A stretch of DNA of 64,000 bases from NCBI RefSeq assembly GCF_011455495.1, contig NZ_CP015029.1:868740-932739 (forward strand), in the 5' to 3' direction. This stretch comes from Frederiksenia canicola. Its GTDB lineage: Bacteria > Pseudomonadota > Gammaproteobacteria > Enterobacterales > Pasteurellaceae. Shown in pieces: positions 7,269-16,459 of the stretch. Below the pieces are notes generated by a model. That model saw only the letters and a program-made list of their open reading frames with translations, was not told the origin of the DNA and made no database searches. Each line of letters opens with the position of its first letter. Position 1 is the stretch's first letter. A program made the position numbers and the translations under genes.

Positions 7269-10200
7269 TACAACTGCATTTCTTGGTGCAACTCTTGGAC
7301 GGAGTAAACATCAAATTCGTTGATGTGTTTAACTCCTTCCACTAATGCATAAGCCCCCGAAATGGTGGTTTGGATTGGCACTCGCTGTTGCAAGGCGGTG
7401 CGGCGGATTGAGTGGCTATCGGCAATTACTTCGGGTTCACCGCTAACGGTGTTGATGATGAGGGCGATTTCACCGTTTTTGATTGCATCGACAATATGCG
7501 GGCGACCTTCACGCACTTTATTGATGGTTTGCACTGCAACGCCATTGTCTCGTAAGAATTTGGCGGTACCGAAAGTGGCACACAAGCCGTAGCCTTGCTC
7601 TTGGAAACGTTTGGCGATGGTAAGCAAGGTCGCTTTGTCTTGATCAACAACCGACATAAACACCTTACCGATTTTCGGAATTCGTTCGCCTGCACCGAGC
7701 TGTGCTTTGAAGAAGGCTTCAGCAAAGGTTTCGCCCACGCCCATCACTTCCCCCGTTGAACGCATTTCAGGGCCTAAAATCGTATCAACTCCTGGGAATT
7801 TAATGAATGGGAACACCGCTTCTTTCACAAAGAATTTGGTTGGAATGATTTCGTCTAACGCATTCAATTCCGCCAAGGTTTCCCCTGCCATCACACGAGC
7901 TGCAATTTTCGCCAATGGGCGACCTGTGGCTTTACTCACAAATGGAACGGTTCGGCTAGCACGAGGGTTCACTTCTAGCACATAAATCACATCGTTCTGC
8001 ACTGCAAACTGCACATTCATCAAGCCACGCACTTTTAACGCAAACGCCATTTCTTTGGTTTGTCTGCGAATTTCATCCAAAATCTCACCGCTTAACGAGT
8101 AGGCTGGCAATGAGCAAGCCGAGTCGCCACTGTGAATTCCTGCCTGCTCAACGTGTTGCATAATGCCGCCGATCACCACATTTTCGCCATCGCAGATACA
8201 ATCCACATCGACTTCAATCGCATTATTTAAGAAGTGATCGAGCAGAATTGGGCTATCGTCAGACACAGACACCGCTTCACGCATATATTTGTTCAATTCT
8301 TCATCGTTATACACGATTTGCATCGCACGTCCACCCAATACATAAGAAGGACGAACCACTAACGGATAGCCCACTTCATTCGCCAACTCCACCGCTTCCG
8401 CCGCATTACGCGCGGTACGGTTGGCAGGCTGCTTGAGATTTAATTCATTCAGAATACGTTGGAAACGCTCACGATCTTCGGCGGCATCAATGCTATCCGC
8501 CGATGTACCGATGATGTTCACCCCGTTTTCGTGTAAGGCATTCGCCAATTTGAGTGGCGTTTGACCGCCATAATGCACAATCATGCCCCAAGGATTTTCC
8601 ACACGCACCACTTCCAACACATCTTCCAGCGTTAATGGCTCGAAATACAGGCGGTCGGACGTATCAAAATCCGTAGAAACGGTTTCAGGGTTACAGTTCA
8701 CCATAATGGTTTCATATCCCGCTTCACGCAAGGCAAGGGAAGCGTGCACACAGCAGTAATCGAACTCAATCCCTTGTCCAATACGGTTCGGGCCACCGCC
8801 TAAAATCATCACTTTTTTGTGATCCGATGGATTTGATTCGCACTCTTCTTCGTAGGTGGAATAGAGATAAGCGGTATCAGAAGCAAACTCGGCAGCACAG
8901 GTATCGACACGCTTATACACAGGCAACACATTTAGGCTACGACGATAATCACGCACTGCTTTTTCACTCACATTGGTCAGTTGAGCGATACGTTTGTCGG
9001 AAAAGCCTTTACGTTTTAAACGGCGAAGCTCGTCTCGGTCAAGATCGCTAAATTGCTTTTTCTCAAGCGCCAGTTCTTCTTGAACTAAATCTTGAATTTG
9101 AATTAAGAACCAAGGGTCAATTTTGGAATAGTGATGCACTTCTTCGAGCGAGAAGCCTGCCCCAAAGGCATCGGCAACATATAAAATACGGTTCGGGCCG
9201 GGGTTGGCAAGCTCACGACGGATTTTTTCAGGCTCTTCTGACAGTAAATTAAAGCCACAAATGCCGGTTTCTAAGCCACGCAACGCTTTTTGCAAGCTCT
9301 CTTGGAAAGTACGCCCCATTGCCATCACTTCGCCCACTGATTTCATTTGGGTGGTCAAGCGGTCGTCCGCATTGGCAAATTTCTCAAAGGCAAAACGTGG
9401 GATCTTGGTCACTACATAATCCAACGTTGGCTCAAATGAGGCTGGAATTAAACCGCCAGTGATGTCGTTACGCAGTTCATTTAGGGTATAGCCCACCGCT
9501 AATTTCGCTGCCACTTTGGCAATCGGGAAGCCTGTCGCTTTTGACGCTAAGGCAGAAGAACGGCTTACACGAGGGTTCATTTCAATCACGATCATCTCGC
9601 CATTTTCAGGGTTAATCGCAAATTGTACGTTTGAACCGCCCGTATCCACGCCAATTTCACGCAACACCGCAAGGCTGGCGTTACGCATAATTTGGTACTC
9701 TTTGTCGGTTAAGGTTTGTGCAGGAGCAACGGTGATACTATCGCCCGTATGCACGCCCATCGGGTCAAAGTTCTCAATCGAGCAGATAATAATGCAGTTG
9801 TCCGCTTTATCACGCACCACTTCCATTTCATACTCTTTCCAGCCCAATACCGATTGTTCGATAAGTAGCTCGTGGGTTGGCGAGGCTTCAAAACCACGCT
9901 CACAAATCGCCATAAATTCATCACGATTGTAAGCAATACCGCCGCCCGAACCGCCCATGGTAAACGATGGACGAATTAAGGTTGGAAAGCCCACCTGCTC
10001 TTGAGCGGTTAAGGCTTCTTCAAAGGTGTGGCAGACAAACGATTTCGGCGTATTCAGCCCGATTTTGGTCATCGCCTCTTTAAAACGCCCACGATCTTCG
10101 GCTTTATCAATGGCATCTTCCGTCGCCCCGATTAGCTCAACGCCATATTTTTTCAGCACACCGTTTTTCGATAAATCTAAGGCACAGTTCAACGCTGTCT

Positions 10201-10477
10201 GCCCACCCATTGTTGGCAAAATTGCATCAGGACGCTCTTTTTCGATGATTTTCGCCACCGTTCGCCACTCAATCGGCTCAATGTAGGTAACGTCCGCCAT
10301 ATTCGGATCGGTCATAATGGTCGCTGGGTTTGAGTTCACCAACACCACCTTATATCCTTCTTCCCGCAACGCCTTACACGCCTGCGCCCCCGAATAGTCA
10401 AATTCACACGCCTGCCCGATTACAATCGGACCTGCACCAATAATTAGGATGGTTTTTATGTCTGTACGTTTTGGCAT
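7268..10477 (-). CDS. carB: Carbamoyl phosphate synthase, large subunit
   Basis: CarB makes carbamoyl phosphate from bicarbonate, two ATP and ammonia delivered by CarA, feeding arginine and pyrimidine synthesis. The 1069-residue length is standard. Two homologous ATP-grasp halves are visible: the first starts [20 protein letters not shown] and carries [11 protein letters not shown]; the second starts near residue 555 with [18 protein letters not shown] and carries [12 protein letters not shown]. The C-terminal 130 residues form the MGS-like allosteric domain. Unusually, carB is not next to carA: a phzF-like gene and an FRG gene lie between them. carB has its own AAGGA ribosome binding site 13 bases after the FRG stop codon, so it is probably read through from upstream. 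Confidence 0.97.
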   Translation of the reverse strand: MPKRTDIKTILIIGAGPIVIGQACEFDYSGAQACKALREEGYKVVLVNSNPATIMTDPNMADVTYIEPIEWRTVAKIIEKERPDAILPTMGGQTALNCALDLSKNGVLKKYGVELIGATEDAIDKAEDRGRFKEAMTKIGLNTPKSFVCHTFEEALTAQEQVGFPTLIRPSFTMGGSGGGIAYNRDEFMAICERGFEASPTHELLIEQSVLGWKEYEMEVVRDKADNCIIICSIENFDPMGVHTGDSITVAPAQTLTDKEYQIMRNASLAVLREIGVDTGGSNVQFAINPENGEMIVIEMNPRVSRSSALASKATGFPIAKVAAKLAVGYTLNELRNDITGGLIPASFEPTLDYVVTKIPRFAFEKFANADDRLTTQMKSVGEVMAMGRTFQESLQKALRGLETGICGFNLLSEEPEKIRRELANPGPNRILYVADAFGAGFSLEEVHHYSKIDPWFLIQIQDLVQEELALEKKQFSDLDRDELRRLKRKGFSDKRIAQLTNVSEKAVRDYRRSLNVLPVYKRVDTCAAEFASDTAYLYSTYEEECESNPSDHKKVMILGGGPNRIGQGIEFDYCCVHASLALREAGYETIMVNCNPETVSTDFDTSDRLYFEPLTLEDVLEVVRVENPWGMIVHYGGQTPLKLANALHENGVNIIGTSADSIDAAEDRERFQRILNELNLKQPANRTARNAAEAVELANEVGYPLVVRPSYVLGGRAMQIVYNDEELNKYMREAVSVSDDSPILLDHFLNNAIEVDVDCICDGENVVIGGIMQHVEQAGIHSGDSACSLPAYSLSGEILDEIRRQTKEMAFALKVRGLMNVQFAVQNDVIYVLEVNPRASRTVPFVSKATGRPLAKIAARVMAGETLAELNALDEIIPTKFFVKEAVFPFIKFPGVDTILGPEMRSTGEVMGVGETFAEAFFKAQLGAGERIPKIGKVFMSVVDQDKATLLTIAKRFQEQGYGLCATFGTAKFLRDNGVAVQTINKVREGRPHIVDAIKNGEIALIINTVSGEPEVIADSHSIRRTALQQRVPIQTTISGAYALVEGVKHINEFDVYSVQELHQEMQL

Positions 10478-10490
10478 TGTTATTCCTTAT

Positions 10491-11405
10491 TTAAATCTTT
10501 TCTTTGATATATTTAGAATGTTGCATAATTTCAGGAAACATTGATGCATCATTTATAGACATTACTTTATCTAACTCTTCTTTTAACGGTCTCTTATTTT
10601 CAGCTGAAATTTTAAATTTCAAAAGAATATCAAAATTAGGTTCTCCTAAACCACATAGTAAGAATGCTCCTCGCTGAGCTAAAATTCTATTATTATTCAT
10701 TTTTCCTTTGATAATAATATTAGATAATAGATCACTAGGGTTTATATTGTCATCAAAATGATTTTTTTCTAATTTTATAAAATGAAGTAATCTTTTAAAT
10801 TCTTTTGTTTTCATTAGTTCACTTTTGAATGCATCTTTTTCATTATTTTCTTTATTCACATACTGTTGGCAGTAATTTTTAATAGTGTCTTTTTCATCCT
10901 TAGATAAGAATGCTAAATTAGCGATACAACTAGCTGTATCGCTATCATAATATTTTATCTGTTCTTTTTTTACTTTTAGTACAAATACAGCACCATCAGC
11001 AAATTTCTTTGCTCCGTCTTCTTTATACTTTTCGTTATTATTCTCATCAAGTTCAATTGTTTCAGATAAAGAAAAATATAATGCTACCAAAGGGTTTAGT
11101 GTTAAATCTATTAATCTAGTGGGCAACTCATAATGCTGAGCTCTAATCAAATAATCTAAAGTTGTTTTATCATCTCTAAAGTCATTAGGAAAAGATGATA
11201 TTATTTCTCTAATAAATATATTTTCCTTATTTATGAAGTCTTTTCTCTTTATTGATGGTGTAATATCCCAATTATAATCAGCCTGACCTCTATAAAGTAA
11301 GATTTCATCATCTTTTATATCTTTGACTGTCTTAATTATTGTTTTTATAAAACCATCTAAATTAGTATATGGTTTTGTTGCATATGACTTTCTATCTTTT
11401 GGCAT
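10491..11405 (-). CDS. FRG-domain protein
   Basis: This 304-residue protein has an FRG domain, named for the motif seen here as YRGQ at residues 38-41. It is followed by the typical WDITPSI segment and by AQHYELPTRLIDLTLNPLVA near residue 90; a later QRGAFLL near 250 also fits the family. No signal peptide or membrane segment is present. The molecular function of FRG proteins is not established as far as I know; they often occur as scattered accessory genes. The gene is strikingly AT-rich beside carB and phzF, uses many AAA, ATA and AGA codons, and contains no USS, all of which suggest horizontal acquisition. It is inserted between phzF and carB on the same strand, leaving 13 bases to carB. 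Confidence 0.85.
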   Translation of the reverse strand: MPKDRKSYATKPYTNLDGFIKTIIKTVKDIKDDEILLYRGQADYNWDITPSIKRKDFINKENIFIREIISSFPNDFRDDKTTLDYLIRAQHYELPTRLIDLTLNPLVALYFSLSETIELDENNNEKYKEDGAKKFADGAVFVLKVKKEQIKYYDSDTASCIANLAFLSKDEKDTIKNYCQQYVNKENNEKDAFKSELMKTKEFKRLLHFIKLEKNHFDDNINPSDLLSNIIIKGKMNNNRILAQRGAFLLCGLGEPNFDILLKFKISAENKRPLKEELDKVMSINDASMFPEIMQHSKYIKEKI

Positions 11406-11436
11406 ACTTTTTCTCCTATTTTTTTAAATTTTTTGC

Positions 11437-12270
11437 TTAAATCCAAAAACTCCCTTCCCCTACTTCAATCACTTGCCCACCAACATAAATCGTCTGATTT
11501 TCGTCAAGTTTGAGTGAAAGGCGATTAGGTCTGCCTATTTGGTCGCCTTGATGAATTTGGCGATTGAGAGGGAACTTACCCTGTGAAAGAAAATACGCTC
11601 CTAAGTTTGCAGCGGCGGAGCCTGTTCCGCTATCTTCAAACAGGGCATTGTTCGCCACATAAAAAAGACGAGAAAAAATCGTCTCGTTTTCTTCACACCA
11701 CAAATAAATCACCGTTCTCGCTTCTTGTTCACAGATTTCTTGTAAAGTGGCGATATGAATTGCCACTTGATCAAGGGCAGATCGTTCATGAAGTTGCAAT
11801 AAAAGCTGTGGGGATCCGCTGTTAAGCCAATAGGCTGTCTCCGCAATTTGTGCTTCCGATAATCCCGTCGCCTTGGCTAATTGACTGTGGGTAGCTTCAC
11901 TTGGTTTGATGTCGTAACCTTCAATCGCCAATTCCATTTTTGCATTTTTCCCGAATACTCGAACTGCTTTCGCCTTGGTATTTAACACAAACTGCTCGGG
12001 TAGCCGTTGTTGCTGTTGCAACACATAAGCACAGCCTAAAGTCGGATGCCCTGCAAGCGGAAGTTCATAAGCTGGGGTGAAAATGCGTAGATCCGCAACA
12101 GCAGTTTCCGATGAAAAAGCAAAGACCGTTTCGCTCAAATTAAATTGTTTAGCGATTTGTTGCATTTCTTCATCGGTTAAACCGTCCGCTTGGGGAAACA
12201 CTGCTAGCGGATTGCCACCGAAGTGAGTTTCAGCAAAGACGTTTACTAATTTAAAAGCATAAGTTCGCAT
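11437..12270 (-). CDS. PhzF-family isomerase/epimerase
   Basis: This 277-residue protein of the PhzF (phenazine biosynthesis) fold consists of two similar alpha/beta halves of the diaminopimelate-epimerase type. The N-terminal FKLVNVFAETHFGGNPLAVF and QFNLSETVFAF, carrying the conserved catalytic Glu, are typical, as are FTPAYELPLAGHPTLGCAYV and the C-terminal DSGTGSAAANLGAYF. There are no phenazine genes nearby, so the substrate is unknown; housekeeping relatives such as E. coli YddE are also uncharacterised. It lies downstream of carA, separated by a USS pair, and upstream of the FRG gene. A GAG-type ribosome binding site is weak. Confidence 0.85.
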   Translation of the reverse strand: MRTYAFKLVNVFAETHFGGNPLAVFPQADGLTDEEMQQIAKQFNLSETVFAFSSETAVADLRIFTPAYELPLAGHPTLGCAYVLQQQQRLPEQFVLNTKAKAVRVFGKNAKMELAIEGYDIKPSEATHSQLAKATGLSEAQIAETAYWLNSGSPQLLLQLHERSALDQVAIHIATLQEICEQEARTVIYLWCEENETIFSRLFYVANNALFEDSGTGSAAANLGAYFLSQGKFPLNRQIHQGDQIGRPNRLSLKLDENQTIYVGGQVIEVGEGSFWI

Positions 12271-12292
12271 TGTTTTATCTCGTTATTTCTCC

Positions 12293-12350
12293 ACAAGCGG
12301 TCAATTTCTATCAAAAATTTGCAAATTTTCTTTAAAATCTCACCGCTTGT
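12293..12350. repeat. Inverted USS pair after carA
   Basis: ACAAGCGGT (12293-12301) and ACCGCTTGT (12342-12350) face each other across 40 bases. The last base of the second core is also the last base of the carA stop codon. The pair could form a hairpin in the carA transcript but has no T-run after it on the minus strand. Confidence 0.75.
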
Positions 12351-13477
12351 TACGCCCCCTTCGCCTTTCTTAATTCGTCAATAAAACGGTCGAATAGATA
12401 CGCGACATCGTTCGGGCCGGGGCTAGCTTCAGGGTGCCCTTGGAATGAAAATGCGACTTGGTCGGTTAGCTCAATGCCTTGCACAGTGCCATCAAATAAA
12501 GAGCGGTGGGTCACTCGCACATTGGCAGGTAAGCTCTGTTCATCTACTTCAAAGCCATGGTTTTGGCTCGTAATAAGCACTTTTTGGCTGTCGAGATCTT
12601 GCACAGGGTGGTTTGCCCCATGGTGTCCGAACGCCATTTTTTTAGTTTTTCCGCCAGCGGCTAAGCCGAGAAGTTGATGCCCTAAGCAGATGCCAAAGAT
12701 AGGTTTTTTGGTGGCAAGTAATTTTTGGATAGCAGTGATTGCATAGTTGCAAGGTTCTGGGTCGCCAGGGCCATTTGATAAGAAAATGCCGTCTGGATTA
12801 AGGGCTAACACAGCTTCCGCAGAAGTCGTCGCAGGCATAACGGTTAAACGACAGCCACGTTCGGCAAGCATACGCAAGATATTGTGTTTTACGCCGTAGT
12901 CGTAGGCGACAACATGAAATTCAGGGGTAGCTTGTGGTACATAGCCTTTTCCGAGTTGCCATTCGCCGTCTGTCCATTGATAAAGCTCTTTGCAAGTCAC
13001 TTCTTTGGCTAAATCTTGGCCAGTCATTGAGCCAAAACTTTTAGCAAGTGCTAACGCTTTTTCGGCGTCATCACCGACTAAAATGCAGCCTGCTTGTGCA
13101 CCTTTCTCACGCAAAATGCGAGTTAAGCGGCGGGTATCAATATCGGCGATGGCAACGATTTTATTGGCAATGAGATAATCTTGAAGGGAAATATTTGAGC
13201 GGAAATTGCTATGTAATAGAGGAAGGTCACGGATAATCAAGCCTGCGGCATAAACGGCATGAGATTCGGTGTCTTCAAGATTGGCACCTGTGTTGCCGAT
13301 ATGGGGGTAAGTCAGTGTGACGATTTGCCCTGTGTAGGAAGGGTCGGTTAGAATTTCTTGGTAGCCCGTCATGGCGGTGTTAAAAACTACTTCACCGATG
13401 GTGTGTCCATCATAGCCGATTGATTTTCCATGGAAAGTTGAACCGTCGGCTAAGACAAGAATTGCGGGTTGAAACAT
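12350..13477 (-). CDS. carA: Carbamoyl phosphate synthase, small (glutaminase) subunit
   Basis: CarA hydrolyses glutamine and passes ammonia through an internal tunnel to CarB. The 375-residue protein has the N-terminal CarA domain ([12 protein letters not shown]-type start, [19 protein letters not shown] near 30-48) and a C-terminal class I glutamine amidotransferase domain. The nucleophile lies in [13 protein letters not shown], and the catalytic His-Glu pair in [11 protein letters not shown]. The stop codon TAA shares its last base with a USS core. Expression should respond to arginine and purines, because two ARG boxes and a PurR box cover two candidate promoters upstream (13566-13669). 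Confidence 0.97.
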   Translation of the reverse strand: MFQPAILVLADGSTFHGKSIGYDGHTIGEVVFNTAMTGYQEILTDPSYTGQIVTLTYPHIGNTGANLEDTESHAVYAAGLIIRDLPLLHSNFRSNISLQDYLIANKIVAIADIDTRRLTRILREKGAQAGCILVGDDAEKALALAKSFGSMTGQDLAKEVTCKELYQWTDGEWQLGKGYVPQATPEFHVVAYDYGVKHNILRMLAERGCRLTVMPATTSAEAVLALNPDGIFLSNGPGDPEPCNYAITAIQKLLATKKPIFGICLGHQLLGLAAGGKTKKMAFGHHGANHPVQDLDSQKVLITSQNHGFEVDEQSLPANVRVTHRSLFDGTVQGIELTDQVAFSFQGHPEASPGPNDVAYLFDRFIDELRKAKGA

Positions 13478-13565
13478 TATTTACTCCTAAATAAATCTAT
13501 TTGGTTGGTACTTACAAGTAGCCATTAACCACCACCGTTGCGGCGTGATTAGAAGTAGGCGGCTA

Positions 13566-13594
13566 AGTTTACTAAAGCAAACGTTTGCATTCAA
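13566..13594 (-). promoter_or_regulatory. carA proximal promoter with PurR box
   Basis: On the minus strand TTGAAT (13589-13594) and TAAACT (13566-13571) have a 17-base spacer. A perfect match to the PurR consensus, AAGCAAACGTTTGCAT (13575-13590), fills the spacer. PurR regulates carAB in E. coli. Confidence 0.7.
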
Positions 13595-13631
13595 GCTAAA
13601 CTTTCTGACCGCTTGTAAGTGACGATTAAGA

Positions 13632-13669
13632 TGAAAAGTTATGCTAAATAATTGCATGTCTATTCACAA
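13632..13669 (-). promoter_or_regulatory. carA distal promoter with two ARG boxes
   Basis: TTGTGA (13664-13669) and TAGCAT (13641-13646), read on the minus strand, have a 17-base spacer. Two ARG-box-like palindromes, TGCATGTCTATTCA (13653-13666) and TGAAAAGTTATGCT (13632-13645), cover this promoter. Their centres are exactly 21 bp apart, the spacing known for paired ArgR boxes. Confidence 0.6.
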
Positions 13670-13752
13670 TTTACAACTATTTAACAAATTTTTATTTTGT
13701 TGGCGGGCACAAGCGGGTAGAATGTGGCGAAATTTTACCAAAGGGTTAAACA

Positions 13753-15051
13753 ATGAAAGATGTTGAGTTTGGCGATGCGTTGATCGCCATTGTGAAACGC
13801 GATGTCGCCCCGGCATTGGGCTGTACGGAACCGATCTCACTTGCTTTAGCAACGGCGATTGCCGTGTCGCATTTGGATTCACCGTTGCAACAAATTCAGG
13901 CAAAAGTGTCTCCGAATTTGATGAAAAACGGAATGGGGGTCACGGTGCCAGGAACAGGAATGGTTGGGTTGCCAATTGCGGCGGCGGCAGGGGCGATAGC
14001 GGGCGACTGTCAAGCGGGGTTGGAGGTACTAAAACATATTCAGCCTGATGATGTGGCTCAAGCCAAGCAGATGTTGGCGGAAAATCGGGTGAGTGTCGAC
14101 ATTGCCAACGTAGAATTTCCGCTCTACTCTGAAGCTTTGGTGCTTGGCGACAGCGGTTGGGTGAAGGTCTGTATTCAGGACTCACATACGAATGTGGTGT
14201 TGATTGAAAAAAATGGTGAGGTGATTTTTGAGCAGCCTACAGTTACTGCGGAAGTTGCCGATGATTACCAGTTTTTCAATCAGCTTTCAGCCCAGCAAAT
14301 TTACGATTTTGCGATGCACGCTCCTGTTGAAAAATTGGCGTTTATTGCTGAGGCTGCTCAGCTCAACAGTGCCTTATCCAAAGAAGGCTTGGAAAAAGAG
14401 TATGGATTGCATATTGGTCGCACGTTGAAAAAGCAGATCGAACTCGGTTTGCTGTCGGACGATCTGCTCAACCGCATTGTGATCGAAACCACTGCAGCCT
14501 CCGACGCTCGAATGGGCGGGGCGTTACTGCCTGCGATGAGTAATTCAGGCTCTGGCAATCAAGGCATCGCTGCCACAATGCCTTCGGTGATTGTGGCACG
14601 TTTTGTCAATGCCAACGATGAGCAGCTGATTCGTGCGTTATTCCTTTCACACACTATTGCTATTTACATTCACAGTAAATTGCCAAAATTATCGGCATTA
14701 TGTGCAGTCACTACGGCGGCAATGGGCAGTGCTGCGGGAATGGCATATCTGCTAAACGGCAATTTTAATGCGATCAGTATGGCGATCTGCAGTATGATCG
14801 GTGACATCAGTGGCGTGTTATGTGACGGGGCAGCAAACAGTTGTGCGATGAAAGTCTCCACAGGTGTTTCGTCTGCTTACAAAGCAGTGCTCATGGCGTT
14901 AGACAACAGCCGAGTAACAGGTAACGAAGGCATTGTAGAACATAGTGTTGATAAATCGATCAACAATCTTTGTGCGATCGCTACCAAAAGTATGGTCTAT
15001 ATGGACAGGCAAATCATTGAAATAATGAGTGCCAAAGGGCAGGAGTGCTGA
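13753..15051 (+). CDS. cyuA: L-cysteine desulfidase family protein (CyuA/YhaM, UPF0597)
   Basis: This 432-residue cytoplasmic protein belongs to the UPF0597 / serine dehydratase alpha-like family, which includes E. coli CyuA (YhaM), a [4Fe-4S] enzyme that degrades cysteine to pyruvate, ammonia and sulfide. Visible features are APALGCTEPISLALATA near residues 21-37 with the first conserved Cys, MKNGMGVTVPGTGMVGLPI near 57, SNSGSGNQGIAATMP near 262, and late Cys residues in AICSMIGDISGVLCDGAANSC that could ligate the cluster. The gene stands alone, divergent from carA, with a palindrome and terminator-like hairpin after it. The cyuP transporter, often adjacent, is absent here. Confidence 0.85.
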   Translation: MKDVEFGDALIAIVKRDVAPALGCTEPISLALATAIAVSHLDSPLQQIQAKVSPNLMKNGMGVTVPGTGMVGLPIAAAAGAIAGDCQAGLEVLKHIQPDDVAQAKQMLAENRVSVDIANVEFPLYSEALVLGDSGWVKVCIQDSHTNVVLIEKNGEVIFEQPTVTAEVADDYQFFNQLSAQQIYDFAMHAPVEKLAFIAEAAQLNSALSKEGLEKEYGLHIGRTLKKQIELGLLSDDLLNRIVIETTAASDARMGGALLPAMSNSGSGNQGIAATMPSVIVARFVNANDEQLIRALFLSHTIAIYIHSKLPKLSALCAVTTAAMGSAAGMAYLLNGNFNAISMAICSMIGDISGVLCDGAANSCAMKVSTGVSSAYKAVLMALDNSRVTGNEGIVEHSVDKSINNLCAIATKSMVYMDRQIIEIMSAKGQEC

Positions 15052-15065
15052 TTAGGTTGTTCATA

Positions 15066-15088
15066 CAGGCGGACGAGGTGTCCGCCTG
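15066..15088 (+). terminator. Palindrome after cyuA
   Basis: A perfect 9-bp stem CAGGCGGAC (15066-15074) / GTCCGCCTG (15080-15088) has a 5-base loop. It lacks a T-run, so it may be a REP-like palindrome as much as a terminator; a related core GCGGAC-N5-GTCCGC recurs at 54086. Confidence 0.5.
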
Positions 15089-15099
15089 AAAATATGGGA

Positions 15100-15423
15100 T
15101 TATGCCTTTTTCAAAAACTCTGATTTCAGCAGTAATTTTCCGCAATCAACATTGTGATCGCCTGCTACTAAACGAATTCCTTTGTATTTCGTGCCTTTTT
15201 TCAGCACTTCCGATGAGCCTTTGAGTTTCAAATCTTTAATCAAAATCACATCATCGCCATCGGCTAATAAATTGCCATTGCTGTCTTTTACGATCAGTTG
15301 ATCATCATCTTGTGCTTCGGCTTCTTCGCCAGTCCATTCATAGCTACAATCTGGGCAGACAAATTGAATCGAGTCGTGGTAAGTATTTTCGCCTTTACAT
15401 TGTGGGCAAATTGGGAAATCCAT
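15100..15423 (-). CDS. phnA: PhnA/YjdM family zinc-ribbon protein
   Basis: This 107-residue protein of the YjdM (formerly PhnA) family starts at the ATG 15421-15423 ([11 protein letters not shown]). The in-frame extension upstream has no counterpart and crosses a USS-rich gap. The N-terminal zinc ribbon has CPQC and CPDC pairs (residues about 6-9 and 24-27), followed by the typical acidic linker and [22 protein letters not shown]-like barrel region, cited here only in part. Despite the old name there is no C-P lyase gene cluster nearby. The function remains unclear. A GGAA-type ribosome binding site precedes the start. Confidence 0.88.
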   Translation of the reverse strand: MDFPICPQCKGENTYHDSIQFVCPDCSYEWTGEEAEAQDDDQLIVKDSNGNLLADGDDVILIKDLKLKGSSEVLKKGTKYKGIRLVAGDHNVDCGKLLLKSEFLKKA

Positions 15424-15514
15424 TGTTTTTCCTTCTATCAATGTTAAAAAGGCATCTAGTTTACAAGAAAGTGAGTCAATCTGCTTTGATTTTTGCAAAA
15501 TTTTCAGCAAAACC

Positions 15515-15532
15515 GACCGCTTGCAAGCGGTC
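15515..15532. repeat. Overlapping head-to-head USS palindrome
   Basis: GACCGCTTGCAAGCGGTC is a perfect 18-base palindrome made of two opposed USS cores (each with G/C at the first position). Its right end overlaps the TGA stop codon of ligE. Confidence 0.8.
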
Positions 15533-16355
15533 AGTTTGTCGGATTTTTTTGCAAATCGTCTCGAATTCGCCAAAAGGTTGCAAATCTCGGTTTGCCCGAT
15601 TCCGTCAGCCCATGATATTTATAGGTGATCACGCTGTTGATCGGTGGCGGATTTTCTCGATCTTTATCTTTAAATCCCGAACCGATGCGAAAACGCCCTC
15701 GCTTATTTTCGCAGGTAATCGCCCCAAGTTTATCGGCATATTTCCCCTTGCCTTTGTGATGTGCTACTACGGTACATTCTTCGTCCAACACCGCTTTGAG
15801 TTTGAGAATTTGAGCGGAGCGTCCATGAATATAAGGCGAATTAGGATTACGCACCACTACGCCTTCGCCCCCAAGTTGTTGAATCTCACTAAAAAATTGA
15901 TGCAAGTGATCAGTATTTTTGAGTGGGATCTGTTTGATGATCGCAATATGCGGCGAAGGATTGGTTTCCAACCACTTTTCTAATGTCGCCAGACGATCAA
16001 AGAGATCACCTTCGGCATTCGGCACATCAAAAACGTGTAGTTTCAATTTATACCACCCTTTTGGGTTAGCAGAGCGAACGGTTGCCGAAATTTCACTAAA
16101 TTTGCCACGCTCGCTAAATAATTCGCCATCAATCGCAAAAGGCGGGAAATGCTCCACGAAATAATCGGGCGGATTGAATGGATAGCCTTGGCGAGACAGC
16201 AGTTGCTTGCCGTCCCAAAATCCTCTCACGCCATCCAACTTTTCGCTCATCACCCAGCCCGTAACATCTTGATTTTTATACTGTTCCAACAGCATTAAAT
16301 TTAGCGGCTGAGCCAAGACAGAGGGAATAAATAGAAAAAAGAGTAGTCGCCACAT
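15531..16355 (-). CDS. ligE: Periplasmic ATP-dependent DNA ligase (LigE type)
   Basis: This 274-residue minimal ATP-dependent DNA ligase seals nicks using ATP. Residues 1-15 form a signal peptide (cleavage likely after SVLA), so the enzyme probably works in the periplasm. The nucleotidyl-transferase motif I is EKLDGVRG with Lys39 as the adenylated residue; FAIDGELF (motif III), [12 protein letters not shown] (motif IV) and ILKLK (motif V) follow, then a small OB domain. In H. influenzae the homologous ligase belongs to the competence regulon. Here a CRP-S box lies upstream (16421-16443), which supports a role in handling incoming DNA. The stop codon lies in a USS palindrome. Confidence 0.9.
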   Translation of the reverse strand: MWRLLFFLFIPSVLAQPLNLMLLEQYKNQDVTGWVMSEKLDGVRGFWDGKQLLSRQGYPFNPPDYFVEHFPPFAIDGELFSERGKFSEISATVRSANPKGWYKLKLHVFDVPNAEGDLFDRLATLEKWLETNPSPHIAIIKQIPLKNTDHLHQFFSEIQQLGGEGVVVRNPNSPYIHGRSAQILKLKAVLDEECTVVAHHKGKGKYADKLGAITCENKRGRFRIGSGFKDKDRENPPPINSVITYKYHGLTESGKPRFATFWRIRDDLQKNPTN

Positions 16356-16379
16356 AAATCGTCCTCAGAAAATGTAGCG

Positions 16380-16385
16380 ACTATA
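16380..16385 (-). promoter_or_regulatory. Candidate ligE -10 element
   Basis: TATAGT on the minus strand, 25 bases upstream of the ligE ATG, is suitably placed downstream of the CRP-S box. Confidence 0.4.
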
Positions 16386-16420
16386 CAAAAGGAAAGCGAA
16401 GAAATCAGAACGAAAAACGA

Positions 16421-16443
16421 TTTTTTCGATCTGTGTCGCAAAA
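16421..16443. promoter_or_regulatory. CRP-S (Sxy-dependent competence) site upstream of ligE
   Basis: The half-palindrome TTCGA-N6-TCGCA, flanked by T and A tracts, fits the CRP-S pattern TGCGA-N6-TCGCA with one mismatch. The 23-base sequence is identical to the one upstream of comF (46618-46640). Its centre is about 77 bases from the ligE start codon. Confidence 0.75.
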
Positions 16444-16459
16444 TTTGCAAAAAGGCTTG

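Noticed and set aside
7268-13477. Break in carB or carA as an explanation for their separation
   Set aside because: Both subunits are full length with all motifs intact; only the gap between them is unusual.
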